Shown: positions 1 to 8,876 of the stretch, in pieces
Numbering within the stretch: the first letter of the stretch is position 1
Layout of the letters: each line of letters opens with the position of its first letter
NCBI RefSeq assembly: GCF_000177195.2
Contig: NC_015953.1
Coordinates: 2,418,001-2,482,000 of the forward strand
Length of the DNA: 64,000 nt
DNA from: Streptomyces sp. SirexAA-E
GTDB taxonomy: Bacteria > Actinomycetota > Actinomycetes > Streptomycetales > Streptomycetaceae
Reading direction: 5' to 3'
Made by a program: the position numbers and the translations under genes
The notes under the pieces: generated by a model
What the model was told of the DNA's origin: nothing
Seen by the model: only the letters and a program-made list of their open reading frames with translations
Databases searched by the model: none

Positions 1-34
1 GGCCCATGGTGATCACGTCGTACGGCTCAGGCAT
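1..34 (-). CDS. iolC: 5' end of a PfkB-family sugar kinase, probably IolC (partial)
   Basis: Only eleven codons lie inside the window. Read on the minus strand they give MPEPYDVITMG, which matches the opening of actinobacterial 5-dehydro-2-deoxygluconokinases (PfkB family, myo-inositol catabolism). A GAAGGGAT ribosome site lies 5-12 bases before the ATG. The gene diverges from an iolE-like isomerase, which fits an inositol catabolic locus. The call rests on a very short match plus context; another PfkB-type sugar kinase is the main alternative. Confidence 0.45.
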   Translation of the reverse strand, partial: MPEPYDVITMG

Positions 35-57
35 ACACATCCCTTCGACTGGCCCCA

Positions 58-86
58 GGTCTAGCCCTACCCAGGAACCCTGTCAA
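58..86 (-). promoter_or_regulatory. sigma-70-like promoter of the divergent kinase gene
   Basis: On the minus strand a perfect TTGACA (81-86) and TAGACC (58-63) are separated by exactly 17 bases. Transcription would begin near 51, leaving a short leader before the kinase ATG at 34. A 10 bp palindrome TGTCCGGACA (92-101) sits just upstream and may be an operator for the divergent pair. Confidence 0.5.
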
Positions 87-150
87 CACTTTGTCCGGAC
101 ATTCGGAGGAACCCTTGACACCCCCTCAAGAGGCCAGGAAAGTGGGCGAT

Positions 151-1077
151 ATGACCTCCTTCGCACCGTCTCCGGTCGGCATCCGCATCGGCTCGGCACC
201 CGATTCGTGGGGGGTGTGGTTCCCCGACGACCCGCGACAGGTGCCCTGGGAACGCTTCCTGGACGAGGTCTCGGAGGCGGGCTACGAGTGGATCGAGCTC
301 GGCCCGTACGGCTACCTGCCGACCGACCCCGCGCGGCTCCGGGACGAGACCGCCCGGCGGGGTCTCGCCGTCTCGGCGGGGACCGTCTTCACGGGATTGC
401 ACCACGGCCCTGACGTCTGGGACCGGACCTGGGCACATGTCGCCGACAACGCGGCACTCACCCAGGCCATGGGCGCCGGGCACCTGGTGGTCATCCCGTC
501 GTTCTGGCGGGACGACAGGACGGGCGAGGTGCTGGAGGACCGTACGCTCACGGCTGCGCAGTGGCGCGACCTCACGACGCAGACGGAGCGGCTGGCCCGC
601 GAGGTGCGGGACCGCTACGGGCTGCGGATCGTGGTGCACCCGCACGCGGACACGCACATCGACGGCGAGGAGAACGTCAACCGCTTCCTCGACGCCACCG
701 ACCCGGATCTGGTCTCGCTCTGCCTCGACACCGGCCATTACGCGTACTGCGGCGGCGACAGCGTGAAGCTGATCGAGACGTACGGCGAGCGCGTCGGCTA
801 TCTGCACCTCAAGCAGGTCGATCCCGTGGTCCTCGCCGATGTCGTCGCGCACGGCGTGCCGTTCGGGCCGGCGGTGGCGCGCGGGGTGATGTGCGAGCCG
901 CCCGGCGGGGTACCCCCGCTGGAACCGGTCCTGGACGCCGCACGCGCCCTGGGCAAGGACCTGTTCGCCATCGTCGAGCAGGACATGTACCCCTGCCCGC
1001 CCGACCGGCCGCTGCCCATCGCCCGCCGCACCCGCGCGTTCCTCCGGACCTGCGGCCCCGCCCGCCCCACCGCCTGA
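151..1077 (+). CDS. IolE-like sugar phosphate isomerase/epimerase (TIM barrel)
   Basis: A 308-residue AP-endonuclease-2-type TIM barrel of the xylose isomerase-like superfamily. It opens with the motif SAPDSWGVWFPDD and carries the metal-site histidines of the family (VVHPHADTHID, LDTGHYAYCGGD, GYLHLKQVD, ending with IVEQD). These sequences are typical of actinobacterial IolE-like inosose dehydratases. The start at 151 is chosen because AGGAAAG lies 8 bases upstream; a TTG at 91 would add a non-conserved extension. It diverges from the iolC-like kinase. Inosose dehydratase is the likely reaction, but a related ketose isomerase or epimerase is not excluded. Confidence 0.8.
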   Translation: MTSFAPSPVGIRIGSAPDSWGVWFPDDPRQVPWERFLDEVSEAGYEWIELGPYGYLPTDPARLRDETARRGLAVSAGTVFTGLHHGPDVWDRTWAHVADNAALTQAMGAGHLVVIPSFWRDDRTGEVLEDRTLTAAQWRDLTTQTERLAREVRDRYGLRIVVHPHADTHIDGEENVNRFLDATDPDLVSLCLDTGHYAYCGGDSVKLIETYGERVGYLHLKQVDPVVLADVVAHGVPFGPAVARGVMCEPPGGVPPLEPVLDAARALGKDLFAIVEQDMYPCPPDRPLPIARRTRAFLRTCGPARPTA

Positions 1078-1310
1078 CCCTCCGGTCCCGCCTTTCCCTC
1101 CCGACGCGCCCGCTCCTCTCCCGGCTCCCCCACCCCTCCCGTCACTCCGCGCACAGCTGCCCCGCCCGTCACGCACGTGTCACGCATGTGCGCATTCCGT
1201 CGGGTTTGTGTCACAGGCTTGCGACGGCCCCTGCCCGTCCGACGGCCCCCTCGTTCAACGGAACAGAGAACACGGTGTACAGGGCACGGAGGTACGGAGA
1301 GGTGTCATCC

Positions 1311-1502
1311 ATGACGGACAGGAAGCTCTGGTCGTACCAGGACATTGCCGCGCACATCGAGGTCCAGCCGGACACCGTCCGCTCGTACCGGAAGCACGGC
1401 CTGCTGCCGGCACCCGACGCCGTCCGGCACGGGAAGCCCTACTGGTACGAGGACACGGTCCACGCCTGGATCGCGTCCCGGCCGAGCAACCGGGGCCGGT
1501 GA
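1311..1502 (+). CDS. small MerR/AlpA-like helix-turn-helix protein
   Basis: A 63-residue protein. It consists of one winged-helix unit (WSYQDIAAHIEVQPDTVRSY followed by RKHGLLPAPD), then basic and aromatic residues and a C-terminal WIASRPSNRGR. This is the usual layout of the short HTH proteins found widely in Streptomyces, which resemble the DNA-binding half of MerR or phage AlpA/excisionase proteins. GGAGAGG lies 8-14 bases before the ATG. No ligand domain is present. Its position next to the copper genes may be coincidental. Confidence 0.75.
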   Translation: MTDRKLWSYQDIAAHIEVQPDTVRSYRKHGLLPAPDAVRHGKPYWYEDTVHAWIASRPSNRGR

Positions 1503-1551
1503 CGCACGCCCTCCCGCGAACGGCCGCCCGGGGCGACGACATACGACATTG

Positions 1552-1573
1552 ATACCCCCTAGGGGTATAGTAT
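1552..1573 (+). promoter_or_regulatory. CsoR-type copper operator over the copZ-copA promoter
   Basis: A near-perfect inverted repeat, ATACCCC-CTA-GGGGTAT (1552-1568), has the G-tract architecture of CsoR operators. It overlaps TAGTAT (1568-1573), a plausible -10 hexamer about 78 bases before copZ. CsoR binds such sites when copper-free and releases them on binding Cu(I), so the pair is probably copper-induced. The csoR gene itself is not in the window. Confidence 0.75.
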
Positions 1574-1650
1574 GGACGTAGTGAGGGCACACCGGCCTTT
1601 CCGGTGACCCCTCGCGCCCGTCCCTGTGTGCCCGCGAAGAGGAGAACACC

Positions 1651-1956
1651 ATGACCGCCGAGACCGAGACCGCCCCGACCGCCGGCTCCTGCTGCTCGTC
1701 CACCGGCTCCTGCCACGACGGGGCGGCGGACGCCCCGGCCGACGGCGTCACCACGGTGTACGAGGTGACGGGCATGACCTGCGGCCACTGCGAGGGCGCC
1801 GTGTCCGAGGAGATCTCCGGGCTGGAGGGCGTCACCTCCGTCACGGCCGAGGCGTCGAGCGGCCGGGTGACCGTCACCTCCGCGGCCGCGCTGCCCGAGG
1901 AGGCCGTGCGTGCCGCGGTCGACGAGGCCGGCTACGAGCTCGTGGGCCGGGCCTGA
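1651..1956 (+). CDS. copZ: CopZ-like heavy-metal-associated copper chaperone
   Basis: A 101-residue protein with one HMA ferredoxin-fold domain in its C-terminal two thirds. The metal motif is GMTCGHCEGAV (MxCxxC type), followed by the usual VTSVTAEASSGRVTV strand. The N-terminus adds a Cys/His stretch, SCCSSTGSCHDG, which may bind further metal. The start is set by AGAGGAGAACACC upstream. It should bind Cu(I) in the cytoplasm and pass it to the P-type ATPase encoded 162 bases downstream. It is controlled from the CsoR-type operator upstream. Confidence 0.88.
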   Translation: MTAETETAPTAGSCCSSTGSCHDGAADAPADGVTTVYEVTGMTCGHCEGAVSEEISGLEGVTSVTAEASSGRVTVTSAAALPEEAVRAAVDEAGYELVGRA

Positions 1957-2118
1957 GGGAGCCGGGCCCGGGTACCCCGGCCCCCGGCGGCACGGCCCCC
2001 TCCCGGGCCCGCACCCCTTCCCCCCCACCCGCCGGGCCGGTTCCGTCATCGGGAGATCCGCGCGAGCGGACGCCGGTGAGGAGGCGGCCCGGACCGCGTC
2101 CACCCCAGGAGTCCGGAC

Positions 2119-4482
2119 ATGGCAGGCACCACCACAGCCGACGCCCCGACGGCGGAGACCTCCGAGGCGGAGCTGACGATCGGCGGGATGACCTGCGCCT
2201 CGTGCGCGGCCCGCGTCGAGAAGAAGCTCAACCGCATGGACGGCGTCACCGCCGCCACCGTCAACTACGCGACCGAGAAGGCCCGCGTGCGGTTCGCCGC
2301 CGGGACGACGCTCGACGACCTCGTCGCCACCGTCGAACGGACCGGCTACACCGCGCAACCCGTCCCCCGGGCGGCACCCGCACCACCGCCGGCCGCCCCG
2401 GGGACCCGCGCCGACACGACGGCGTCCCGCGCGAGCACCCCCGGCGAGGAGGCCGGTGCCGCCGAGGACGACCGCACCACCGCCCAGGACGCCGCCGACC
2501 GCGGCGCCGCCGGCGCGCTGGCGGCGCTGCGGCAGCGCCTGCTGGTCTCCGTGGCGCTCGCCGTGCCGGTGGTCCTGATGGCCATGGTCCCCGTCCTCCA
2601 GTTCGACAACTGGCAGTGGCTCTCCCTCACGCTCGCCGCCCCCGTGGTCGTCTGGGGCGGACTGCCCTTCCACCGCGCCACCTGGACGAACCTCAAGCAC
2701 GGCGCGGCGACGATGGACACCCTGGTGTCGGTCGGCACCCTCGCCGCGTTCGGCTGGTCGGTGTGGGCGCTCTTCCTCGGCGACGCGGGGATGGCGGGGA
2801 TGCGGCACGGGTTCGAGGCCACCGTCTCCCGCTCGGACCCCTCCTCCACCATCTACCTGGAGGTCGCCGCCGGAGTCATCACCTTCATCCTGCTGGGCCG
2901 CTACCTGGAGGCCCGGTCCAAGCGCCGGGCCGGTTCCGCCCTGCGCGCCCTGATGCACCTGGGCGCCAAGGACGTCACGGTCCTGCGCGACGGCAGGGAG
3001 GTGCGCGTCCCGGTGGGCCGGCTCGCCGTCGGGGACCACTTCGTCGTCCGGCCCGGCGAGAAGATCGCCACGGACGGCACCGTCGTCGAGGGGTCATCGG
3101 CCGTGGACGCCTCGATGCTCACCGGGGAGTCCGTACCCGTGGACACCGCCCCCGGTGACTTCGTCGCCGGTGCCACGCTCAACGTCTCGGGCCGGCTGGT
3201 CGTCGAGGCTGCCCGGGTCGGAGCGGACACCCAGCTGGCCCGGATGGCGAAGCTCGTCGAGGACGCCCAGAGCGGCAAGGCCGCCGCCCAGCGCCTCGCG
3301 GACCGCGTCTCCGCCGTCTTCGTGCCCGTCGTGCTGCTGATCGCCCTGGGCACGCTGGTCACATGGCTGCTCGTCACCGACGACGTCACCGCGTCGTTCA
3401 CCGCGGCGGTCGCCGTACTGATCATCGCCTGCCCCTGCGCCCTCGGACTCGCCACGCCCACCGCCCTGATGGTCGGCACCGGGCGCGGCGCCCAGCTGGG
3501 CATCCTCATCAAGGGCCCCGAGGTCCTGGAGACCACGCGCCGGGCGGACACGGTCGTCCTCGACAAGACGGGCACGATCACCACCGGCCGCATGACCCTC
3601 GGCGCCGTGCACACCGCGGCCGGTACGAGCGAGGCAGACGTCCTGCGCCTCGCGGGCGCCCTGGAGCACGCCTCCGAGCACCCGATCGCCCAGGCCGTCG
3701 CCGCCGGGGCCGCCGACCGCATCGCCGGGGAGCTGCCCGCACCCGGGTCGTTCACCAACGTCCCCGGCCTCGGGGTACGCGGGACGGTCGAGGGCCACGA
3801 GGTGCTGGCCGGCCGGCCCAAGCTGCTCGCCGACGCGGGGATCGGCCTGCCGCCCTCCCTGTCCGACGCGATGACGGACGCCGCGGCCCAGGGGCGCACC
3901 GCGATCGCGGTCGCCTGGGACGGCACGGCCAGGGGGGTGCTGGAGGTCGCCGACGCGGTGAAGGACAGCAGCGCGGACGCCGTCGCGGAGCTGCGCGCCC
4001 TGGGGCTGCGGCCGATCCTGCTCACCGGCGACAACCAGGCCGTCGCGGACGCCGTGGCCCGCGCGGTCGGGATCGACGAGGTCTACGCGGAGGTCATGCC
4101 CGAGGACAAGGTGGACGTCGTCCGGCGCCTCCAGGCCGAGGGCCGGTCGGTGGCGATGGTCGGTGACGGGGTCAACGACGCGGCGGCGCTGGCCGTGGCC
4201 GATCTGGGTCTGTCGATGGGCACAGGGACGGACGCGGCGATCGAAGCGGGCGACCTGACGCTGGTTCGTGGAGATCTCAAGGTGGCCGCTGACGCCATCC
4301 GGCTGTCGAGGCGTACGCTGTCGACCATCAGAAGCAACCTCTTCTGGGCCTTCGGCTACAACGTGGCCGCACTGCCTCTGGCTGCGTTCGGGCTGCTCAG
4401 CCCCATGATCGCGGGTGCGGCGATGGCGTTTTCGTCGGTATTCGTCGTGACGAACAGCCTACGGCTGCGCTCCTTCACATAA
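2119..4482 (+). CDS. copA: copper-exporting P1B-type ATPase CopA
   Basis: A 787-residue P1B-ATPase. The N-terminal HMA domain has [15 protein letters not shown]. The membrane copper motif CPC is at residues 438-440 ([17 protein letters not shown]). The phosphorylated Asp is residue 482 ([11 protein letters not shown]), the P1B-specific HP pair is in SEHPIAQAV, and the hinge is [10 protein letters not shown]. Eight membrane helices are expected. It exports Cu(I) at ATP cost and is probably co-transcribed with copZ. A proline/alanine-rich linker (about residues 75-135) separates the HMA domain from the first helices. The protein looks intact. Confidence 0.95.
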   Translation: MAGTTTADAPTAETSEAELTIGGMTCASCAARVEKKLNRMDGVTAATVNYATEKARVRFAAGTTLDDLVATVERTGYTAQPVPRAAPAPPPAAPGTRADTTASRASTPGEEAGAAEDDRTTAQDAADRGAAGALAALRQRLLVSVALAVPVVLMAMVPVLQFDNWQWLSLTLAAPVVVWGGLPFHRATWTNLKHGAATMDTLVSVGTLAAFGWSVWALFLGDAGMAGMRHGFEATVSRSDPSSTIYLEVAAGVITFILLGRYLEARSKRRAGSALRALMHLGAKDVTVLRDGREVRVPVGRLAVGDHFVVRPGEKIATDGTVVEGSSAVDASMLTGESVPVDTAPGDFVAGATLNVSGRLVVEAARVGADTQLARMAKLVEDAQSGKAAAQRLADRVSAVFVPVVLLIALGTLVTWLLVTDDVTASFTAAVAVLIIACPCALGLATPTALMVGTGRGAQLGILIKGPEVLETTRRADTVVLDKTGTITTGRMTLGAVHTAAGTSEADVLRLAGALEHASEHPIAQAVAAGAADRIAGELPAPGSFTNVPGLGVRGTVEGHEVLAGRPKLLADAGIGLPPSLSDAMTDAAAQGRTAIAVAWDGTARGVLEVADAVKDSSADAVAELRALGLRPILLTGDNQAVADAVARAVGIDEVYAEVMPEDKVDVVRRLQAEGRSVAMVGDGVNDAAALAVADLGLSMGTGTDAAIEAGDLTLVRGDLKVAADAIRLSRRTLSTIRSNLFWAFGYNVAALPLAAFGLLSPMIAGAAMAFSSVFVVTNSLRLRSFT

Positions 4483-4997
4483 TTACTACAAAGAGACTTA
4501 GATCACACCGATTCGAGGGTAACCATCCGGTGGGTTGGTGAGTCTAAGAGTGCGATGCCAAGGATGTCTTGGGGGACGTCCGGCGGAGTGTCTTGGGGGA
4601 CGCTCCGGGCAAGCGTTGGCCGGGGCACGTGCACCGGGGAGCTTTGAGCGGCCCTCCCGTGCGTACGTACCCCGGCAGATCGCACAGCGGGACCGAACTG
4701 AATACGCGCCATCGCAGGACACCTGGGAGCCTCGGCTCCCTCGCAGACGCCCGGCCGGATCCCGTGGGGGGAATCCGCTCCGGGATATGGGAAGCGCCCT
4801 GTCCGTCGACCCGTGGGGGGATCGGCGGGCGGGGCGCTTCTCGCGTGGTGCGGCCCTGCCGGCAGCCGTGGCCGACCTGCCCGGAACGCCGAATCGCCCC
4901 GGACACCGCACTCCATGGGCGAGCGCGGTACGCGGGGCGAAGGCAGTGGACCCTCAGGGCCCGGTGGTCCCGGCGGGCCGGAACCGGCGGTCGGGCC
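4483..4997. other. 515 bp without a convincing gene
   Basis: The stretch between copA and the 3' end of citrate synthase is open in several frames on both strands, as expected at this GC content, but no frame shows a recognisable protein. Its left edge is AT-rich (4483-4500) and has an imperfect inverted repeat, CTTAGATCACACC (4497-4509) against GGTGAGTCTAAG (4537-4548). A small ORF could start at ATG 4557, within a tandem repeat. It could hold a small RNA or leader peptide; nothing more can be claimed. Confidence 0.5.
4565..4611. repeat. tandem ~24 bp direct repeat
   Basis: TGTCTTGGGGGACG occurs at 4565-4578 and again at 4589-4602. Each copy is followed by a related sequence (TCCGGCGG and CTCCGGGC), giving two units with a 24-base period. 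If translated from ATG 4557 it encodes the repeated peptide SWGT. The function is unknown. Confidence 0.6.
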
Positions 4998-6296
4998 TCA
5001 GCGGCTCTCGACGGGGACGAAGTCGCGCAGGACCTCGCCGGTGTAGATCTGGCGCGGGCGGCCGATGCGGGAACCCGGCTCCTTGATCATCTCGTGCCAC
5101 TGAGCGATCCAGCCGGGGAGGCGGCCGAGCGCGAAGAGCACGGTGAACATCTCGGTCGGGAAGCCCATGGCCCGGTAGATCAGGCCCGTGTAGAAGTCCA
5201 CGTTGGGGTAGAGGTTGCGCGAGACGAAGTAGTCGTCGGAGAGCGCGTGCTCCTCCAGCTTGAGCGCGATGTCCAGCAGCTCGTCGGACTTGCCGAGCGA
5301 GGAGAGGACGTCGTGGGCCGCGGCCTTGATGATCTTGGCGCGCGGGTCGAAGGACTTGTACACCCGGTGGCCGAAGCCCATCAGGCGGACGCCGTCCTCC
5401 TTGTTCTTGACCTTCTGGATGAAGGAGTCGACGTCGCCGCCGTTGGCCTGGATGCCTTCCAGCATCTCCAGCACCGACTGGTTGGCGCCACCGTGCAGCG
5501 GGCCCCACAGCGCCGAGATGCCGGCGGAGATGGAGGCGAACATGTTGGCCTGCGAGGAGCCGACCAGACGCACGGTGGAGGTCGAACAGTTCTGCTCGTG
5601 GTCCGCGTGCAGGATGAGCAGCTTCTCGAGCGCCGAGACGACGATCGGGTCCGGCACGTACTCCTGGGCCGGGACCGAGAAGGTCATGCGCAGGAAGTTC
5701 TCGACGTAACCGAGGTCGTTGCGCGGGTAGACGAACGGGTGACCGATCGACTTCTTGTACGCGTACGCGGCGATCGTCGGGAGCTTGGCCAGCAGCCGGA
5801 TCGTCGAGAGGTGACGCTGCTCCTCGTCGAACGGGTTGTGGCTGTCCTGGTAGAACGTGGACAGCGCGCTGACGACCGAGGACAGCATGGCCATCGGGTG
5901 GGCGTCGCGCGGGAAGCCGTCGAAGAAGCGCTTGACGTCCTCGTGCAGCAGCGTGTGCTGGGTGATCTCGTTCTTGAAGGCCGACAGCTCGTCGACCTTG
6001 GGAAGGTCGCCGTTGATCAGCGTGTAGGCGACCTCGAGGAACGTCGAGCTCTCCGCGAGCTGCTCGATCGGGTAGCCGCGGTAGCGCAGGATGCCCTGTT
6101 CGCCGTCGAGATAGGTGATGGCGGATTTATAGGCGGCGGTGTTGCCGTATCCGCTGTCCAGCGTGACCAGGCCCGTATTGGCCCGGAGCTTCCCGATGTC
6201 GAAGCCCTTGTCGCCGACGGTGCTGTCGATCACCGGGTAGGTGTACTCGTCATCGCCGTACCGCAGTACTACAGCGTTGTTGGTGTGCTCGCTCAC
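4998..6296 (-). CDS. gltA: citrate synthase
   Basis: A 432-residue type II citrate synthase. It catalyses condensation of acetyl-CoA and oxaloacetate in the cytoplasm. Active-site segments are clear: HADHEQNCSTSTVR and MGFGHRVYKSFDPRA carry the two catalytic histidines, and the catalytic Asp lies in PNVDFYTGLIYR. The GTG at 6296 is preferred because GTGAGGGATGAC lies just upstream and the protein then starts SEHTNNAVVLRYG as in actinobacterial homologues. An in-frame extension to 6350 is basic and unlikely to be translated. Single-gene unit convergent with copA. Confidence 0.95.
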   Translation of the reverse strand: MSEHTNNAVVLRYGDDEYTYPVIDSTVGDKGFDIGKLRANTGLVTLDSGYGNTAAYKSAITYLDGEQGILRYRGYPIEQLAESSTFLEVAYTLINGDLPKVDELSAFKNEITQHTLLHEDVKRFFDGFPRDAHPMAMLSSVVSALSTFYQDSHNPFDEEQRHLSTIRLLAKLPTIAAYAYKKSIGHPFVYPRNDLGYVENFLRMTFSVPAQEYVPDPIVVSALEKLLILHADHEQNCSTSTVRLVGSSQANMFASISAGISALWGPLHGGANQSVLEMLEGIQANGGDVDSFIQKVKNKEDGVRLMGFGHRVYKSFDPRAKIIKAAAHDVLSSLGKSDELLDIALKLEEHALSDDYFVSRNLYPNVDFYTGLIYRAMGFPTEMFTVLFALGRLPGWIAQWHEMIKEPGSRIGRPRQIYTGEVLRDFVPVESR

Positions 6297-6493
6297 GTCA
6301 TCCCTCACCGACGTAGTGCCTCTTCTTCGAGGTGCCCTGACTGTCTCCACCCTCCCCCATTTGGCTCAGGAGAGTGCACTCGGGGTCGTCCATTGGACCT
6401 ACCGACGGCACTGAGTGCCGTCAACTTTCTCATCCTGCCCCCTCTTATCCGGTTCCGGAAGGGCGTAGTGATGTTTCCCACCGTTTTGATCGA

Positions 6494-8725
6494 TCATTTT
6501 TCCGCGAAGTCTCCTGCCGCGCCTCCGCGCAGCCGGAAAGCCAGTCCCGTACAGCGTCTGCCGGCGGAAACCGTGCGGACCGCCTGCCCGATGGCCTTGC
6601 GCGAACCGACCAGGACGACGAGCTTCTTCGCCCTGGTCACCGCCGTGTACAGCAGGTTCCGCTGGAGCATCATCCAGGCGCTGGTGGTGACCGGGACGAC
6701 GACCGCCGGGTACTCGCTGCCCTGGGAGCGATGGATCGTCATGGCGTAGGCGTGGGACAGCTCGTCGAGCTCGTCGAAGTCGTACCCGATCTCCTCGTCC
6801 TCGTCCGTGCGGACGGTCAGCGTCTGCTCGTCCGTGTCGAGGGCGGTGACCACGCCGACCGTGCCGTTGAAGACGCCGTTCTCGCCCTTCTCGTAGTTGT
6901 TGCGGATCTGGGTGACCTTGTCGCCGACGCGGAAGACCCGGCCGCCGAACCGCTTCTCCGGCAGATCGGGGCGGCCCGGGGTGACGGCCTGCTGGAGCAG
7001 TCCGTTCAGATGTCCCGCACCCGCCGGGCCGCGGTGCATCGGGGCGAGTACCTGCACGTCACGGCGGGGGTCCAGGCCGAACTTGGCGGGGATGCGGCGG
7101 GCCGCGACGTCCACGGCGAGCACCCCCGCGTCCTCGGTCTCGTCCTCCACGAACAGGAAGAAGTCGCTCAGCCCCTGGGTGATCGGCGGGACCCCCGCGT
7201 TGATGCGGTGGGCGTTGGTGACGACCCCGGACCGCTGGGCCTGCCGGAAGATCGTGGTCAGCCGGACGGAGGGCACCGGGCCGTCCTTCGCGAGCAGATC
7301 GCGCAGCACCTCCCCCGCGCCGACCGACGGCAGCTGGTCCACGTCCCCGACCAGGAGGAGGTGGGCACCGGGTGCCACCGCCTTGACGAGCTTGTTGGCG
7401 AGCAGCAGATCGAGCATCGACGCCTCGTCGACGACCACCAGGTCGGCGTCCAGCGGCCGTTCCCGGTCGTACGCGGCGTCCCCGCCGGGCTTCAGCTCCA
7501 GCAGCCGGTGCACGGTGGACGCCTCGGCGCCGGTCAGCTCCGAGAGCCGCTTCGCCGCCCGGCCGGTGGGCGCGGCCAGCACCACCTTGGCGTGCTTGGC
7601 GCGGGCCAGCTCCACGACGGAACGGACGGTGAACGACTTGCCGCAGCCGGGACCGCCGGTCAGGACGGCGACCTTGCGGCTGAGCGCGAGCCGGACGGCG
7701 GCCTCCTGCTCGGGCGCCAGCTTCGCCCCCGTACGCCGGGCGAGCCAGGCCAGCGCCTTGTCCCAGTCGACGTCCCCGAAGGCCGGCATCCGGTCCTCCG
7801 GTGTGTGCAGCAGACGCCGCACCTGGGTGGCGAGCGAGATCTCGGCGCGGTGGAAGGGCACCAGGTACACGGCGGTGACGGGCTGCCCGTCCTCGGGGCC
7901 CGGGACCTTCTCCCGTACGACGCCCTCCGGGTCCTCGGCCAGTTCGGCCAGGCATTCGATGACGAGCCCCGTGTCGACCTGGAGGAGCTTCACCCCGTCC
8001 GCGATGAGGCGTTCCTCGGGGAGGAAGCAGTGCCCCTGGTCGGTGGACTGCGACAGCGCGTACTGGAGGCCCGCCTTGACCCGTTCCGGGCTGTCGTGCG
8101 GGATGCCGACGGCCTGGGCGATGCGGTCGGCGGTGAGGAAGCCGATACCCCAGACGTCGGCGGCCAGCCGGTAGGGCTGGTTCCGCACGACGGAGATCGA
8201 GGCGTCCTCGTACTTCTTGTAGATGCGCACGGCGATGGAGGTCGAGACGCCGACGCTCTGGAGGAAGACCATGACCTCCTTGATCGCCTTCTGTTCCTCC
8301 CAGGCCGCGGCGATCATCTTCGTCCGCTTCGGGCCGAGTCCGGGCACCTCGACGAGCCGCTTCGGGTGCTGCTCGATGATGTCCAGGGTGTCCACGCCGA
8401 AGTGGGTGGTGATGCGGTCGGCCATCACCGGCCCGATGCCCTTGATCAGGCCGGAGCCGAGGTAGCGGCGGATGCCCTGGATCGTGGCCGGCAGGACCGT
8501 CGTGTAGTTGTCCACCTGGAACTGCTTGCCGAACTGCGGGTGCGAGGCCCAACGCCCCTCCATCCGCAGGGACTCGCCGGGCTGTGCGCCCAGCAGCGAT
8601 CCGACGACGGTGAGCAGGTCGCCGCTCCCGCGCCCGGTGTCGACGCGGGCGACGGTGTACCCGTTCTCCTCGTTGGCGTAGGTGATGCGCTCCAGGACGC
8701 CTTCCAGCACGGCCGTGTGGGACAT
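6494..8725 (-). CDS. RecD2-like SF1B ATP-dependent DNA helicase
   Basis: A 743-residue superfamily 1B helicase of the RecD/TraA type. The N-terminal third holds the RecD2 wedge region with helix-hairpin-helix sequences (YLGSGLIKGIGPVMADRI, LVEVPGLGPKRTKMI). Helicase motifs follow: Walker A TGGPGCGKSFT, motif II VVDEASMLD, QLPSVGAGEVL, and the late SH3/motif V-VI segment with TIHRSQGSEYPAVVVP and YTAVTRAKKLVVLVG. The start at 8725 (MSHTAVLEGVLER) is the first conserved Met. It probably acts in DNA repair or replication-fork processing without RecB or RecC partners. It diverges from island A. Confidence 0.92.
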   Translation of the reverse strand: MSHTAVLEGVLERITYANEENGYTVARVDTGRGSGDLLTVVGSLLGAQPGESLRMEGRWASHPQFGKQFQVDNYTTVLPATIQGIRRYLGSGLIKGIGPVMADRITTHFGVDTLDIIEQHPKRLVEVPGLGPKRTKMIAAAWEEQKAIKEVMVFLQSVGVSTSIAVRIYKKYEDASISVVRNQPYRLAADVWGIGFLTADRIAQAVGIPHDSPERVKAGLQYALSQSTDQGHCFLPEERLIADGVKLLQVDTGLVIECLAELAEDPEGVVREKVPGPEDGQPVTAVYLVPFHRAEISLATQVRRLLHTPEDRMPAFGDVDWDKALAWLARRTGAKLAPEQEAAVRLALSRKVAVLTGGPGCGKSFTVRSVVELARAKHAKVVLAAPTGRAAKRLSELTGAEASTVHRLLELKPGGDAAYDRERPLDADLVVVDEASMLDLLLANKLVKAVAPGAHLLLVGDVDQLPSVGAGEVLRDLLAKDGPVPSVRLTTIFRQAQRSGVVTNAHRINAGVPPITQGLSDFFLFVEDETEDAGVLAVDVAARRIPAKFGLDPRRDVQVLAPMHRGPAGAGHLNGLLQQAVTPGRPDLPEKRFGGRVFRVGDKVTQIRNNYEKGENGVFNGTVGVVTALDTDEQTLTVRTDEDEEIGYDFDELDELSHAYAMTIHRSQGSEYPAVVVPVTTSAWMMLQRNLLYTAVTRAKKLVVLVGSRKAIGQAVRTVSAGRRCTGLAFRLRGGAAGDFAEK

Positions 8726-8876
8726 GGGTGTGACGGTATCGGGCGCCACCGACACCTCGCCCCCGGCCGCCCGGGAAGCCACCGCCCGGGGAGCGGGAAG
8801 CAGCGGGGACCGGATCGGGAACGGCGACGCCCATGGTGTCTCCAGACCGAGTCACCCGAACCGAGAGGGCAGCACA

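Noticed and set aside
4500..4530. GATTCGAGGG resembling a tRNA T-arm
   Set aside because: No acceptor stem, anticodon arm or D-arm can be built around it.
4535..5086. Long open frames on both strands between copA and gltA
   Set aside because: None has recognisable protein features, they mirror each other on both strands as expected from GC-rich third positions, and one runs into citrate synthase.
8779..8876. Upstream extension of the ALAS frame to 8682
   Set aside because: The extension overlaps the start of the divergent helicase gene and has no family similarity; the GTG at 8877 has a ribosome site.
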